DNA from: Paramarasmius palmivorus
Taxonomy: Eukaryota; Basidiomycota; Agaricomycetes; Agaricales; Marasmiaceae
Assembly: GCA_037176845.1 (NCBI GenBank)
Contig: JAYKXP010000064.1
Span: forward strand, 124,001 to 188,000
Length of the DNA stretch: 64,000 bases
Reading direction: 5' to 3'
Within the stretch, counting starts at the first letter, position 1, and each line of letters starts with the position of its first letter. The position numbers and the translations under genes are program-made. Of this stretch, positions 1 to 10,245 are shown one piece after another. The notes under the pieces are model-generated. The model was not told the DNA's origin. It was given only the letters and a program-made list of their open reading frames with translations, and ran no database searches.

Positions 1-2470
1 TAGCTTGTATCGTACTATGAGCGTTCTTTAGAGTAATCTTCATTACAATATCATCTGGCAAATCATCAACGTGTGGAATCTCCCCAAAGACATCTGCAAA
101 CTCTTCTTTTATTGCCGAAGCTTGTTCATCCAGGGATTCTTGACGTGACAGTGATTCCACGCGTCTCCGAATATTCTTTGCCCAACAAGGAATCGACTCA
201 ATTGGAGCTGCTATACCCAGAACTGTTGGCTCCCAACTCACGCGCGATATCGGCCTGAGTCGAAGGGACCCATCTACGAATCGAGACTTCAATTCTTTGA
301 GAACATCTAGACGTGCTTTACAAATAAGTAATCTTTTGCCCTTGGGCGATAGAGTACAAACAGGAGTCGGAGGCGAATGCAAAGGAGGCTGAGGGTGCAT
401 TAAGTCTATACCGGTATCAAGGTTTATCATAGTATCGCAATCATGGTTCGTAACAATGCGGTTATGCTTAAGAAAGGGACGGCCAAGAATCATTGGGGCA
501 CAAAGGGAATCAGCGACAAAAGCTCGTACAATGCGGGATTTCCAATTCGATATAGGGCAGCGGAGACGAAACTTGGTGATATGCGTATAAGACGTATTGA
601 GTGAACCAGAAGCGCCAGATGTGGTCTCCGGTTGCTGAACACGTTGAAGTTGAAGACCAGCAGCCAACGCCACATCACGTCTAATAATGCATAAGTATGA
701 GCCGTCATCCATCAGAACATTTAGCGAGAGCTCGGCCTTCGGCCCCTTAAGGGTCGTGTGCCAGAAGAAATGCGGAACACGAAGTGGCTGTTCACTCACC
801 TCTTCTTCTACTGAGCCGATGCTTACTGCGGCAGGCGAGGTATCCCTCATACCACGGGCAGCAGTGGACATACGTGCCGCTGGGCGAGGCGATGGCGAAT
901 GGTCGGAGAACTCGTCGTCATCATCATCTCCGTCATAGGGTTCGATGACAGCAGCAACGGGAGGAGCAGAACTAGGACGAGAGTATGACATCCTAGAGGG
1001 CCCGCGTGAAGGCATTCGTTGATCAAAGACAGACACTCCCTGTGCAACATGATGTACGGGGTGAGTGTTGAACACTGCGGCAGTGGCATTGGACCACAAT
1101 GGGGCATTACCCTGCATGGTCGGCTGAGTTCCAGAAGTGGCAGCATTGGAGGCGAAAGAGCTGATGTCATCGACAGCATGTACGGCAGCAACGGGGGCAG
1201 GACGAGCCTTGAGGACGGCGTTAAGGGTGATGGGCCGCTCATGCTTCCGAGTAAAGTCTCGAATGAAGTTGGCGTCAGCCTGGTTGATGTGACGATACGG
1301 TACCTCGAGCGATGGAGGTCCCAGACCCTGAGCAGCGATAGGACAGTCTTTGCGCATGTGACCAGGCCTGAAAACCCAACAGCCATGACACATCTGGGTG
1401 CTGTTACACAACGCACGGAGTTCGGGGTTCTCCCTGACAACGACTTGGTATGAGGGGCACTCATATCTACCTTCAGCATTGGCAACAGCTGCCACCGGTG
1501 CAGAAGGCGTGGGCAAGACAGGGTTCGATGAAGAGGCGTTTTGATAAGAGCGTTGTTTACGTGGTTGTTCTGATGAGTAATGGTTACCAGAGTTGTATGA
1601 CAGGTCGCGTTTGTGAGCAGTGGCGGCAAGGAGAGAGGTGATCGAGTCAAGGCGTTCATCATGTTCCTTCTGAAATTCGGAGTACTTCTCGTCGGCAGCC
1701 AGAGCGCTCTTCACCCACTCTTCGTACGGAAGCGCGATGGTCACGTCGTTGACCACTAGGAACTTGCGGAAGTTCTTCGAACAAGCAGCATAGGCCTTGT
1801 TACGAAGGGCATTTGCATCGAGATGGTTGTCCGAGCCTTCCAACAGATCGTTGAGCTCGTTGAGACGGTCAAGGAGGCTCTGGAAGCTCTTGTCGTGCAT
1901 CAGATCCTGCTTCGTGTTGTCGATCATCTCTACCACCTGATCCCTCCACTTTCGACCTGCGAAGTGCCCAAACACTTCACCGATGAATTTGGCGTCATTG
2001 AGCTTGTCTAATGCAGCCTTATTCGAGTTGAAGAACGTAATGCTCTGACGGTGTTGACAACAACGAACAAGGACATCTCGCTGTTTCTCCCGCTCAACAT
2101 AACCCTTCGAGAGACAGTAGCGTTGAACATGGAGGGTGAAGGATAAGATATCGTCGATGGGTAGTGTGCGAACGGTGACGCTCGGCGGTGTCTTATAGTC
2201 ACCGAGCGACAGACCAGGGGTCGTACTCGAGGCCATAACGGTGGAATCAGAATCGTCAGACGAGGAAAGGTCTAGAGGTGACGGCGAGGAAGGTGGCGAG
2301 GATAGTACAGAGCTCGGTCTACTCTGTGGTGACGTGGCACGAGGCGGCGGAGGCAACGGGCGAGTTCGAGGTCTATCTGGATCGTCTACGAAGGCCTGAA
2401 GAGGCTTCGACGAGTTTGCGGTTCTTCGAGTGTTCGGAGACGTTTCTGAACCGAAGCTATTAGCGTTCAT
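1..2470 (-). CDS. Ty3/Gypsy retrotransposon Gag-Pol, 5' portion (cut by the window edge)
   Basis: One uninterrupted minus-strand frame runs from ATG at 2470 off the left edge (823 codons seen). About residues 1-85 are a Pro/Ser/Thr-rich leader; then comes a helical Gag-like region. Residues 361-376 form a CCHC zinc knuckle with unusual spacing (C-x2-C-x6-H-x4-C). A low-complexity linker follows, then a retropepsin-like domain with LMDDGS at about 587-591 and ILGRPFL about 70 residues later. The end, with FADVFGEIPHVDDLPDD, matches the short segment preceding reverse transcriptase in Agaricomycete Gypsy elements; RT, RNase H and integrase would lie outside. Gag packages the element RNA and the protease matures the polyprotein. 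No stop or frameshift is seen, so this part looks young and possibly functional. Confidence 0.88.
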   Translation of the reverse strand, partial: MNANSFGSETSPNTRRTANSSKPLQAFVDDPDRPRTRPLPPPPRATSPQSRPSSVLSSPPSSPSPLDLSSSDDSDSTVMASSTTPGLSLGDYKTPPSVTVRTLPIDDILSFTLHVQRYCLSKGYVEREKQRDVLVRCCQHRQSITFFNSNKAALDKLNDAKFIGEVFGHFAGRKWRDQVVEMIDNTKQDLMHDKSFQSLLDRLNELNDLLEGSDNHLDANALRNKAYAACSKNFRKFLVVNDVTIALPYEEWVKSALAADEKYSEFQKEHDERLDSITSLLAATAHKRDLSYNSGNHYSSEQPRKQRSYQNASSSNPVLPTPSAPVAAVANAEGRYECPSYQVVVRENPELRALCNSTQMCHGCWVFRPGHMRKDCPIAAQGLGPPSLEVPYRHINQADANFIRDFTRKHERPITLNAVLKARPAPVAAVHAVDDISSFASNAATSGTQPTMQGNAPLWSNATAAVFNTHPVHHVAQGVSVFDQRMPSRGPSRMSYSRPSSAPPVAAVIEPYDGDDDDDEFSDHSPSPRPAARMSTAARGMRDTSPAAVSIGSVEEEVSEQPLRVPHFFWHTTLKGPKAELSLNVLMDDGSYLCIIRRDVALAAGLQLQRVQQPETTSGASGSLNTSYTHITKFRLRCPISNWKSRIVRAFVADSLCAPMILGRPFLKHNRIVTNHDCDTMINLDTGIDLMHPQPPLHSPPTPVCTLSPKGKRLLICKARLDVLKELKSRFVDGSLRLRPISRVSWEPTVLGIAAPIESIPCWAKNIRRRVESLSRQESLDEQASAIKEEFADVFGEIPHVDDLPDDIVMKITLKNAHSTIQA

Positions 2471-3051
2471 AGCTCACTAAGCGGGCGGGCAAGTATAAGA
2501 GGCAACGTGGACGTTAACGGCGTGCTTTATATGCGGTACGGACGTGGGCGAGGCAAAAGAGCGGGCAGGGGCGTGAACTGTATCTCTTCGATACAGGCAA
2601 TTGACACAAGAAGAAAAAAGTGGTGTTATGCGCGTCGAATGTCTATATGTGTGATTGTATGCAAGGCGCGTCTCGCGTAACGAGATTTCGACGATGATGT
2701 CGCAAGAACGTGATGGAAATAAAAGGCGAGACTTGAGAAAAGATTGAAAACGGTGAACTTACTGTTTGTCGTGTTTATCGATGGCTTGATCAAGAATATA
2801 AGGTGCTCGTCGCCTTGCGGTGACGAGAATGAACTGTAAAAAAAAGTGGAAGCCTGTCGTATAGACAGGAACACTGAAGAGAGAGTGAGAGAGGGCGAGA
2901 GAGAGAACGAAGGAGACCGAACGAATATACAGTGAACCACGATATATTCAGGAAGGTGAAAGTAAAAGGTAAAGAAGCTACAAACGAGTGTACGTATATA
3001 TGAATCTATATGTGTAAATAAGAGCAAATATCGGGAACGTCCGAACTGTCA
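2471..3051 (-). mobile_element. 5' leader and probable LTR of the Ty3/Gypsy element
   Basis: Non-coding, pyrimidine-rich on the element's sense strand and directly upstream of gag. On the minus strand the outer end begins TGACAGTTCGG at 3051, exactly where a DUF6534-like reading frame stops matching, so 3051 is the likely LTR edge. The inner end is uncertain: a CA at about 2764 would give a 288 bp LTR, followed by a splice-donor-like GTAAGT. No convincing tRNA primer-binding site was found and the partner LTR is outside the window, so the boundaries are inference. Confidence 0.5.
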
Positions 3052-3505
3052 GTAAACGCCGGAGGCAGGTTTACAGGATTATGCAGAACTGCAGAGTTGC
3101 CGAACACCACAACGGTGAATCCATAGAGTGCGTGGTTTATGCAGATGGAGTGGCCGAGCTCACACAACCTGTGTATAGAAGAGTTTTAGGGCTTGATATG
3201 TCGGGCTAGTAGCATTCCCACCAAACAAATGCAACCTTGACGGTCATGGGCAAACACATAGAACAGAGAGATGCTGAAGGCACCGCACCATGACTTTCAG
3301 GGCTGGATGGTCCTTTGGAAACTTCGAGAAGTAGTAATAAACCTGGATGGTCACAATACCCATCAAGGCGCACGCGATCATAACACCGACTTCGATAGCG
3401 CCTTGGACAATGAAGTGAGTTGGAGCCGACAGGCAGAAAAATGGATTACGAACCCAGAGTCTGATGCAAAACTTGCGTAGGGAGTACATCATGTGGCGCA
3501 GACAT
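3052..3505 (-). pseudogene. 5' part of a DUF6534-type membrane protein gene, cut by the Ty3 insertion
   Basis: Minus-strand exons fit a DUF6534 N-terminus. Exon 1 (3505-3454) encodes MSAPHDVLPTQVLHQTLG; a 52 nt GT-AG intron (3453-3402) follows. Exon 2 (3401 to about 3289) encodes GAIEVGVMIACALMG and then VYYYFSKFPKDHPALKVMV, a membrane helix plus the conserved loop of the family. A later exon (about 3160-3052) encodes CELGHSICINHALYGFTVV, a second helix. The match ends where the retroelement begins. The remainder should lie beyond the left edge, after the element. The splice between exons 2 and 3 is not settled. Function in this family is unknown. Confidence 0.6.
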
Positions 3506-5176
3506 GGTGTTGGGGTGATCAAAGGTCTTGGTAGTATGACGGTCGACCTGTATTTTATCTTTTAACCCATAACAAAACATATGTCCAGTTTCGGCCTTGT
3601 TCCAAGGCTAATTGACGAAAACAGGAAGACAGGTCTCCTCGGGTCCGCCCGCCCATTAAGTATCAGCAAGACGAATCCACCAAGACCCCACATTAGAAGC
3701 AGTCAAACAAGGTTTGTTCGGGGACGACACTGTCTTGCCAAATATTATTGGGGTCTATGAGCGCTTCGATATAGTGGTGTAGTCACGAGAAGAGTCACGA
3801 AAGAATTTGAAGCGGAGTTAATACAGATCGGAGTATGCCGAAGGTGATACTATCATCGATCACGAGTCTAGGCCTTTTCACCTTGTTCGCCTCACCTCGG
3901 TTCCTCCATGCCTTCCACACCACTTCACCATCAGTATCTATCGAAGCAAAGTCGCAGCGGCACGAGGCAGATGAATTCGTACCTCCAGCCTTATAGGTCT
4001 TATGATAGATGCTATCAGGTCGACGGTGAACTGGCTTCAGAATACCCATTTGCATTGCACAGCCCGAGTAGCTGTATTACTTGTGTATTCTCCCTCGTTA
4101 ACGTAGCTCTTTTCTTGATGTTTTCAATGATCCTCGGCATACCGGTGTCTATCGATAGTAGTATTTCAGCTTATCCCTGAAACTCTTGCTGAAATTACCA
4201 ACAGGATAGAATCGGCCGCGTGGGCGTTACATAGATGAAGAAGATACCAGTAAACAGGCCATCTCCCTAGTTCATTTTTTGACTGCACAGAGAGATTATC
4301 ATATTACCTTCACAGAAGCCGCACGGAGATTCTGTGGTAAGCAGCTCTGGTTCTTGGACCCACTCGATATTAATTACCTTCTCTATTCTTAGTACGAATG
4401 ACTTTCGTTCCTCGTTGCCGTATGCGTCGGGCTTTTAAGGCACTTATCCTCACTTCGCCGTCATCACCAATCACACAGCTGACCGTTTCAAGTTCAAGCT
4501 TCCTGAGTCGAATTCCTCGGAACCGGGTTTTCTGCACAAGTATTTTGGGCGCTGGTGCTGTGAGGTGTTATGGAATACCGGGACAGTGAATGTTATGAGA
4601 GACATCACCGTCAGGATAGGAAAGGCAATGCACCATCCTCTAATAAAATTTATTTTTAAAACAGGTAACAGGCATTGACCCTTGCTCATTGGATCGTGAT
4701 GGTGATGTGCAAGTGATATGACAGTATCAGGAGTGGACTTCGTGATATTCCGTCCACGTGTCGAGTTTAGGGCTGATCCACACACGAAGTTCGCAGGCTT
4801 CACCTCTGAGGTGAAGCGATTCTCAGGTATTTCTATTGTTCTGTCCAGAATCTTATAGAACTGATCTTCCTCAAAGCGGATTGAGGCAGGTTGCAATACT
4901 TGGATCCGGGTGATTGATGCTCCACAACTACTAGTACGCAGGATGTCGCAAGGAATCCTTTCTTGATGCCTTCGTTTCTTGATCATCTTATTGCACATGT
5001 TCTGGACCGACAAAGTGCGCAGCTCCGCTAATTTTGGTATAGCATGTTGAATTCCCAATCATGATCGCATTGCGCTGCGTATAGATCTAAATCCCGTTAA
5101 ATCATTGCCGACTGCTCTTCGCTTCCTCATGGAATGCTTTAGCCGGACACATTACCGTGACTATGCCTGTTTCGTG
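3506..5176. other. Intergenic; holds one copy of the duplicated module spacer
   Basis: No supported gene. About 3755-4060 is clearly related to 9436-9680 and 23566-23795, and in reverse to about 60130-60220; it is the spacer that precedes each DUF6534 gene. A 195-codon minus-strand frame at 4471-5058 has no recognisable domain and no counterpart in the other module copies, so I do not call it a gene. Confidence 0.5.
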
Positions 5177-5244
5177 CCCAGCTTTCATGTATACCTGGAC
5201 GACACACTGGGAGCGCTTCTAGTGGGAATCGTTCTCTCGTCTTG
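5177..5244 (+). pseudogene. Relic of a DUF6534 first exon
   Basis: Encodes HVYLDDTLGALLVGIVLSS and then a GT donor, the same as the end of exon 1 in the complete genes at 5610, 10246 and 24480 (for example LGDTFGVLLIGVIISS). There is no in-frame ATG nearby and no following exon 2, so this is a leftover of another copy just upstream of the complete gene. Confidence 0.6.
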
Positions 5245-5609
5245 GTGAGCGTCACATCGACATGACGGGGCTTTTCAATAATTTCCTTCGTAGTGACACA
5301 GCCCATGTCAAAAAACATGGCCGCCGACCTTATCATAGCGAGGTATTCGGTTCAGCACAACTCCAAACCGGAGCTTTAGAGGACATCTTGCGAGCTCGCC
5401 ACATATTGGGCTTCGTGATATTGGGTCTGATCCCTAAATGCACTCTATACGTGGTGACAGATGGAATTAGTTCTTGATCATCCGCTACGATAGATCATCG
5501 AAATTCTTGCCTATCGCATTTTTGGTGGAACAGGTGATTCACCAAAAAAAAACATAAAGAGTCAGTCGTTTCCGACCTTCCATCTTTCCTTAGCCATTGA
5601 ATACCAGAC

Positions 5610-7586
5610 ATGTCTACTCCTGCACCAAGCACTCACCTCGAACTAGGTGATACAATGGGAGCATACTTTGTGGCAATCATTATTTCGTCTTGGTATGTCA
5701 CATCGACACTTGTACTCTGTGAATTACTCATTCGATCCTATAGTCTGTATGGCGTTAATTGCCTTCAAACCTGGTCCTATTTCCGAAACTACAATGACCG
5801 TCTTGTGTTCAAGCTGGTGGTACATCCTGTTCTCTTACCAACTGTGCTGACCAAATGCTGACTACAACGTTTCTAACATCACAAAGGTCCTGTTCCTCAT
5901 GTTCGTGACCTACTCTAGTATGATGATACCTCTGCACTCACATTGTTTCTTACAGCACACTCGGAACAGTACATGAAATATTATGTATCCACACCATATA
6001 CTATCTGCTTATCACGAATTTCGGGAATCCTGTAGCTTTTGTTAGAATTACATGGTAAGCTTTGTGTCTATCCATGTCCGAACGTAGTTCCTAACAATGA
6101 TCCATCTCCACCGAACTCCAGGAGTGCAACTGTAGGTGTTCAAGATACTGCTACTTGCTAATAACAATAATTGTTATATTATAGACAATTCTGCCACTGA
6201 CCGTGCGACTGCATTTCCCCTCTTACCCAAGCTTGGAGTAATACCCAATCCTCAGATGGCCACACGGCTTATCGTACAAATATTCTATATGGTGCAGATC
6301 TATCGGCGTGAGTATGTGAATAGGTTCTCTGTGATCATTGTCACTGATGCCCGACGGCAGTTAGTTACAAGAAAGATCGGGTGACACCCATCATATTGGT
6401 TGGTTCTCGATCTCTACCATGAATATAAATATGAATCCTCTGAACAATCCATACAGTGTATTCTCAAAATCATTGATTTGGGTACGTCAAGTATATCATC
6501 TAGAGCCTAAGGTTCGTGCTGATTGTCCGTTATTATAGGAGTATCATCAGGTTCGCATTATTTCCCTCCGCAATGATACAATTGTCACTCATTATCTTTG
6601 CGAATAGCTGTCGTAGCCAAAATGTGCGTCCCGACTCCTTTCGATGCGATTGGCATCTAATATCTTTGTACTACAAGTTATCAGCGACAAATCATTCAAG
6701 ACATGGCCACGGACAAGGAGATAGCGGTGAGTACATATTGGTCCCGTTCCTTGATGCTCTAATGCACGACACCAAGGCTTTAATCCAGACAACCTTTTCG
6801 TTATTATTTGCTTGCGATCTGATATGCACGGTTGCGCTTTCGTATTACCTCCATACGAGCCGTACAGGAATCAAACAGTGAGCTACAATGTGATTCACCA
6901 TGTCCTTTATTCTCATCTCCAAGCAAATCAGTACAGATACACTGATCAACAAACTAATCATCTATACGGTGAACAACGGTGCTTCAACAAGGCGAGTATA
7001 GATCCACCTACTACCCATCATGTCCGCAAAAACTCATCCGAGCTGCACAGTGTCATCGGCATCATTGTCGTAGTTCTTGTATGTCAAACTCCCACTGGAA
7101 AATTCAAGACTCAAAAGAGATACTCTGTATCCCCAGCTCCGAACTCAGCCAGATAACTTTTTATACTGTTCGGTCTACTTAGTCCTTGGCAACCGTCAGC
7201 AACCTTTTATTCCGGAGTTCTTATGTGATAATCTAACATGCCGCATATTTAGTGTATCTCAGTTCACTGTTATCAACGTATTGTGCTTTTCAGCAATCAG
7301 ATTCCCTGTTACTAACCACCTTCGAATTCTCAATAGTCTCAATACACGAAGCGGACACAGAAACGGGCCGTCGCACATTACGATCGATACCGTGGAGCTC
7401 GGAGCGCTTCGTGGCGTCAGTAGAACGATCACGTCGACGGGTGCCACTACTGAAGATGCGAAGGTTGTTGATATGAAGGTGCGATAACCAATATGCTCGA
7501 CACACAATATTAATGTTTAACTGATGATTCAGTCTCCCGTGCAGGTTATGGATGATATGCATTCAGGACGACGGGAGATTGGATAA
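5610..7586 (+). CDS. DUF6534-type multi-pass membrane protein, copy A (19 exons)
   Basis: Predicted exons: 5610-5692, 5744-5819, 5887-5900, 5956-6054, 6122-6131, 6185-6202, 6256-6307, 6361-6398, 6457-6481, 6539-6550, 6608-6623, 6678-6726, 6777-6877, 6932-6995, 7043-7078, 7137-7194, 7253-7277, 7337-7478, 7545-7586. They sum to 960 nt (319 aa) in frame, and every junction is GT-AG. Five exons are only 10-18 nt. Family landmarks are LYGVNCLQTWSYFRNYND near the N-terminus, LSYYLHTSRTGIK, then TDTLINKLIIYTVNNGA and YLSSLLSTLN in the C-terminal DUF6534 domain. Several hydrophobic helices indicate a plasma- or endomembrane protein of unknown role. Confidence rests on the same structure recurring in three other copies. 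Confidence 0.8.
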
Positions 7587-8192
7587 GACTGCCGTACGGA
7601 AGGGAAACAAAATATGCTAGGAAGTTCTTTCTGACGTACCGCTTGCTTATAGGTAATAAGTGCACTCTCGATCAGTAGTCTTTCACCAGTATCTCAATAT
7701 TTATTGATGAAATGTAAAGTATTTATGTATTATGCAGCACCTACAACTACAAAACTCCGGGTCGTCTCATCGAGCATATTAACCGTTTTCACACTTATCT
7801 GGCACAGCTCAGCATCCCGATCGGCAGCATGCAGCCCAAAGACAGAACAGTGAAGGCGAAGATAAAGCGCCAATGCACAGCGCCGAAACGCCGCCGGATA
7901 AGTGATGTTCGTCTCCGTCGGAGTCCCATAGCTCATTGTAGGGACGTCTTTGGGACTAGGGGAATAAGTATGTTCGCCGTTTAGTGGAGTCAAGCGGAAA
8001 AATCCTACATTGTTCGGGGAAAAGCAAAATATGTAACTCACGAAGGTGGTGGAAGACAGCGACCTTGGAAGAATTTTACACTGTCTCCCAGAGTTCAATC
8101 ATTTCACGTCCCTTAAAGGATGCCAGTCGAGACTCATGGCATGAACCCACACCAAGAACCAACGATGAAGGTTGAAAACCCCGACCTAAGAT
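7587..8192. other. Intergenic, no gene recognised
   Basis: Lies between the 3' end of DUF6534 copy A and the 3' end of the mucin-like pseudogene on the opposite strand. A 122-codon minus-strand frame (7730-8098) shows no domain and no conservation in the other modules. Nothing else is supported. Confidence 0.4.
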
Positions 8193-9440
8193 TTAATTAC
8201 TTGAAAGGAGGCCAAAAGAAAGACAAACCGCCTCGGCCTCAGCCAGCACCTCCCTTCTCATTCCTACTACACCTCCACCGCCCAAACCAGAAGGCAACAA
8301 TGACTCGTAAGTAGGCGGAATCTCATCCCTCGCAGGTTCCGCATCCCTATGCACCAACAGTCCTTCAGCTAGATACGCACGGTGTTGTTCGCCGAGTCGT
8401 TCGTCTGGGTTCGCCGCTGTAAGCCTCTGTTGCTGTCTGGGAGTATTGGGATTGAGATTGTGCATCGGATGGTGTCAAAGCGGCTATCGGGTAATATGTA
8501 TACGATGACGGATCGTACGGTGCCGGCTGGTGAGGATGAGGATGATGTTGTGGCACTGGTATACCGCCTGCAGAACCGCCGTAGGCTTCGCATTCTTTGG
8601 CTAGCCTTCCTGGAGATAGCCCTGCACCCACACCGGTGGAATACGACAAAGATACCACAGACGGTGCAGTCGTCCGTAAACCAGGCCCAGTGGACGAATG
8701 TCGCCAGTCTCCTACACTTGACATCCCTTAGTAGCTGCCAGTTGTCATAGGCGAGTGAGGTGGCGGTCGTTACTGGTTGTGGAAGGTCGTTTGACTGGAG
8801 TGTGGTGAGTGTCCGTATGCAGGTGCGAACAAAGGGTATGACGAAACGACACCTCCGCCTATAGACGTGGCGTTGAGTCGACCGTCCATAACGTAGTCTT
8901 CGATACGATCGATTGGGATTTGGGGGGTGTTAGAGCGCCTTGTCGATCTCTTTGGCCTGCTCTCATTCTTCAGTATGAATAAAAGAAAACGGAAGGAAAA
9001 GAAAAAGTAACACGCACTCAAAACACCCCCTCCTCTCAGTCTTTGACTCACCCTTCCCGCTCCAGCACCTCCTGTAGCTACTCTATCAGGATCAGTTGCG
9101 ACCTGCTATGGCATCGGTGTTATCCGAGCTGACTGAACACGGGGGTAGAGTGGTGTTGCTTTCGAGGACAATGGGCTTGGCCGTCTTGAGCGGTGATGCT
9201 GGTCGGTGTGTTAGTGGCAACAAACAAAGAAGAGAGGAATTGCGAGGGACGTACACAGTAGTAATCTGCGTAGCAGTCGTCTGTGGAGTAGTCAAAGTAC
9301 TTTCTATCCTTTGTCCTGTCGGTGAAGGTGGTGTGGTTTCGCTGCTGCCTCTGAGTACATCGCTACCACTACCGTTGCCATTTCCGGTACCGATGTTGGT
9401 GTTAGTATCTGTAGGAGGCGATGTCGATGTAGGTGTGGGT
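8193..9440 (-). pseudogene. Pseudogene of the mucin-like single-pass membrane protein (copy 2)
   Basis: The minus strand matches the intact gene at 42007-43912 over most of its length: the TNTNIGTGNGNGSGSD-type repeat, the TTPQTTATQI segment, the SPGRLAKE block, the tail EQHRAYLAEGLLVHRDAEP and IPPTYESLLP. It is broken in at least two ways. The membrane segment is missing, because AIAG joins almost directly to a remnant of DPDRV with a stop beside it. A frameshift also separates the block ending SDAQSQSQYSQ from the one containing RLTAANPDE. It lies in the same relation to DUF6534 copy B as the 22.2 kb copy does to copy C. Confidence 0.75.
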
Positions 9441-10245
9441 CTATGAGCGCTTCGGTGGTGTAGTCGCGAAGGAAGAAGCGGAGTTTATAATACCGGGCGC
9501 TTCCGGCCTTAGGCCGGAGTATGCCGAAGGTGATCGATTGCGATTTGCATTTTCAACCCTTTCTCGGTTCCTCCACGATCCCCTTCCACTACTTCACCAT
9601 CAGTATCTATTGAAGCAAAGTCGTACGAGTCAAATAAATGCAAGCCTTTTAGGTATTATGAAAGATCCCATCAGGTGAGTCGGCCGTGAACCAGAATACT
9701 AATTTACATAATTCTGGAAGCGACATTCATTTCGTGCATTGGCGCTTGAACTATGACGATATTGGTCTCGCATACTAGTAGGGAATTCAAAAAGGATGTA
9801 CTATGTCGTTACTATTGGCCGCCGGTATATTTGCCAGATTCTGGAGGTCATGATATCCATGATCATCTTCTGGTCAATGAGCTGTTGACTATTCTCCCCG
9901 TTGTTGTTAGTTTCTTGGGTACGGCGTCTACCGTCACCCATTTCCATGTATATCGGGATCTTTGGAACCAAGGTTCCGCTACTTTCGCGAATCCTTGGGT
10001 AGAACGGCGATGTGCCGTGATCGGTGCTGTGAAGTAAATAGAATGCCGGATTTTTTGAAACCAGTTTAGGAAACGCAATCTGGACGGTGATGCTCCATGT
10101 AATACATTCACACCGCAACGTGATGTAAAACATGCTGTTTCGGATCATTGCATTGTGGACGTCGCATAAATGGACGTCTTTGCCATTGAGTTGGTTGAAC
10201 TCTACCCTCTTTGCGTGCTCCAGGTAATTGATAGCGAGACTCACC
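9441..10245. repeat. Duplicated module spacer upstream of DUF6534 copy B
   Basis: Related to 3755-4060 and 23566-24000, sharing for example the TTCACCATCAGTATCTAT stretch and a CCATCAGGTGAGT followed later by a CATACTA-TAG acceptor-like motif. In the 23.6 kb copy this reads as an exon (MTFYYFTIGIYRTKVAGEE, continuing to KDSIR before GT); here and at 3.9 kb the frame is broken. It may be a decayed upstream gene or an untranslated leader. Confidence 0.5.

Noticed and set aside
847..1662. 271-codon minus-strand frame and other frames within 1-2470
   Set aside because: They overlap the continuous Gag-Pol frame in other phases; the Gag-Pol frame has the zinc knuckle and protease motifs.
4471..5058. 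195-codon minus-strand frame
   Set aside because: No domain, low-complexity His run, no counterpart in the other module copies, and it overlaps the region next to a plus-strand DUF6534 relic.
6990..7000. GC-AG introns at the AAG-GCGAGT and GAG-GCAAGT sites in the DUF6534 copies
   Set aside because: A GT donor three or four bases further on gives the correct phase in all copies, so normal GT-AG splicing explains the data.
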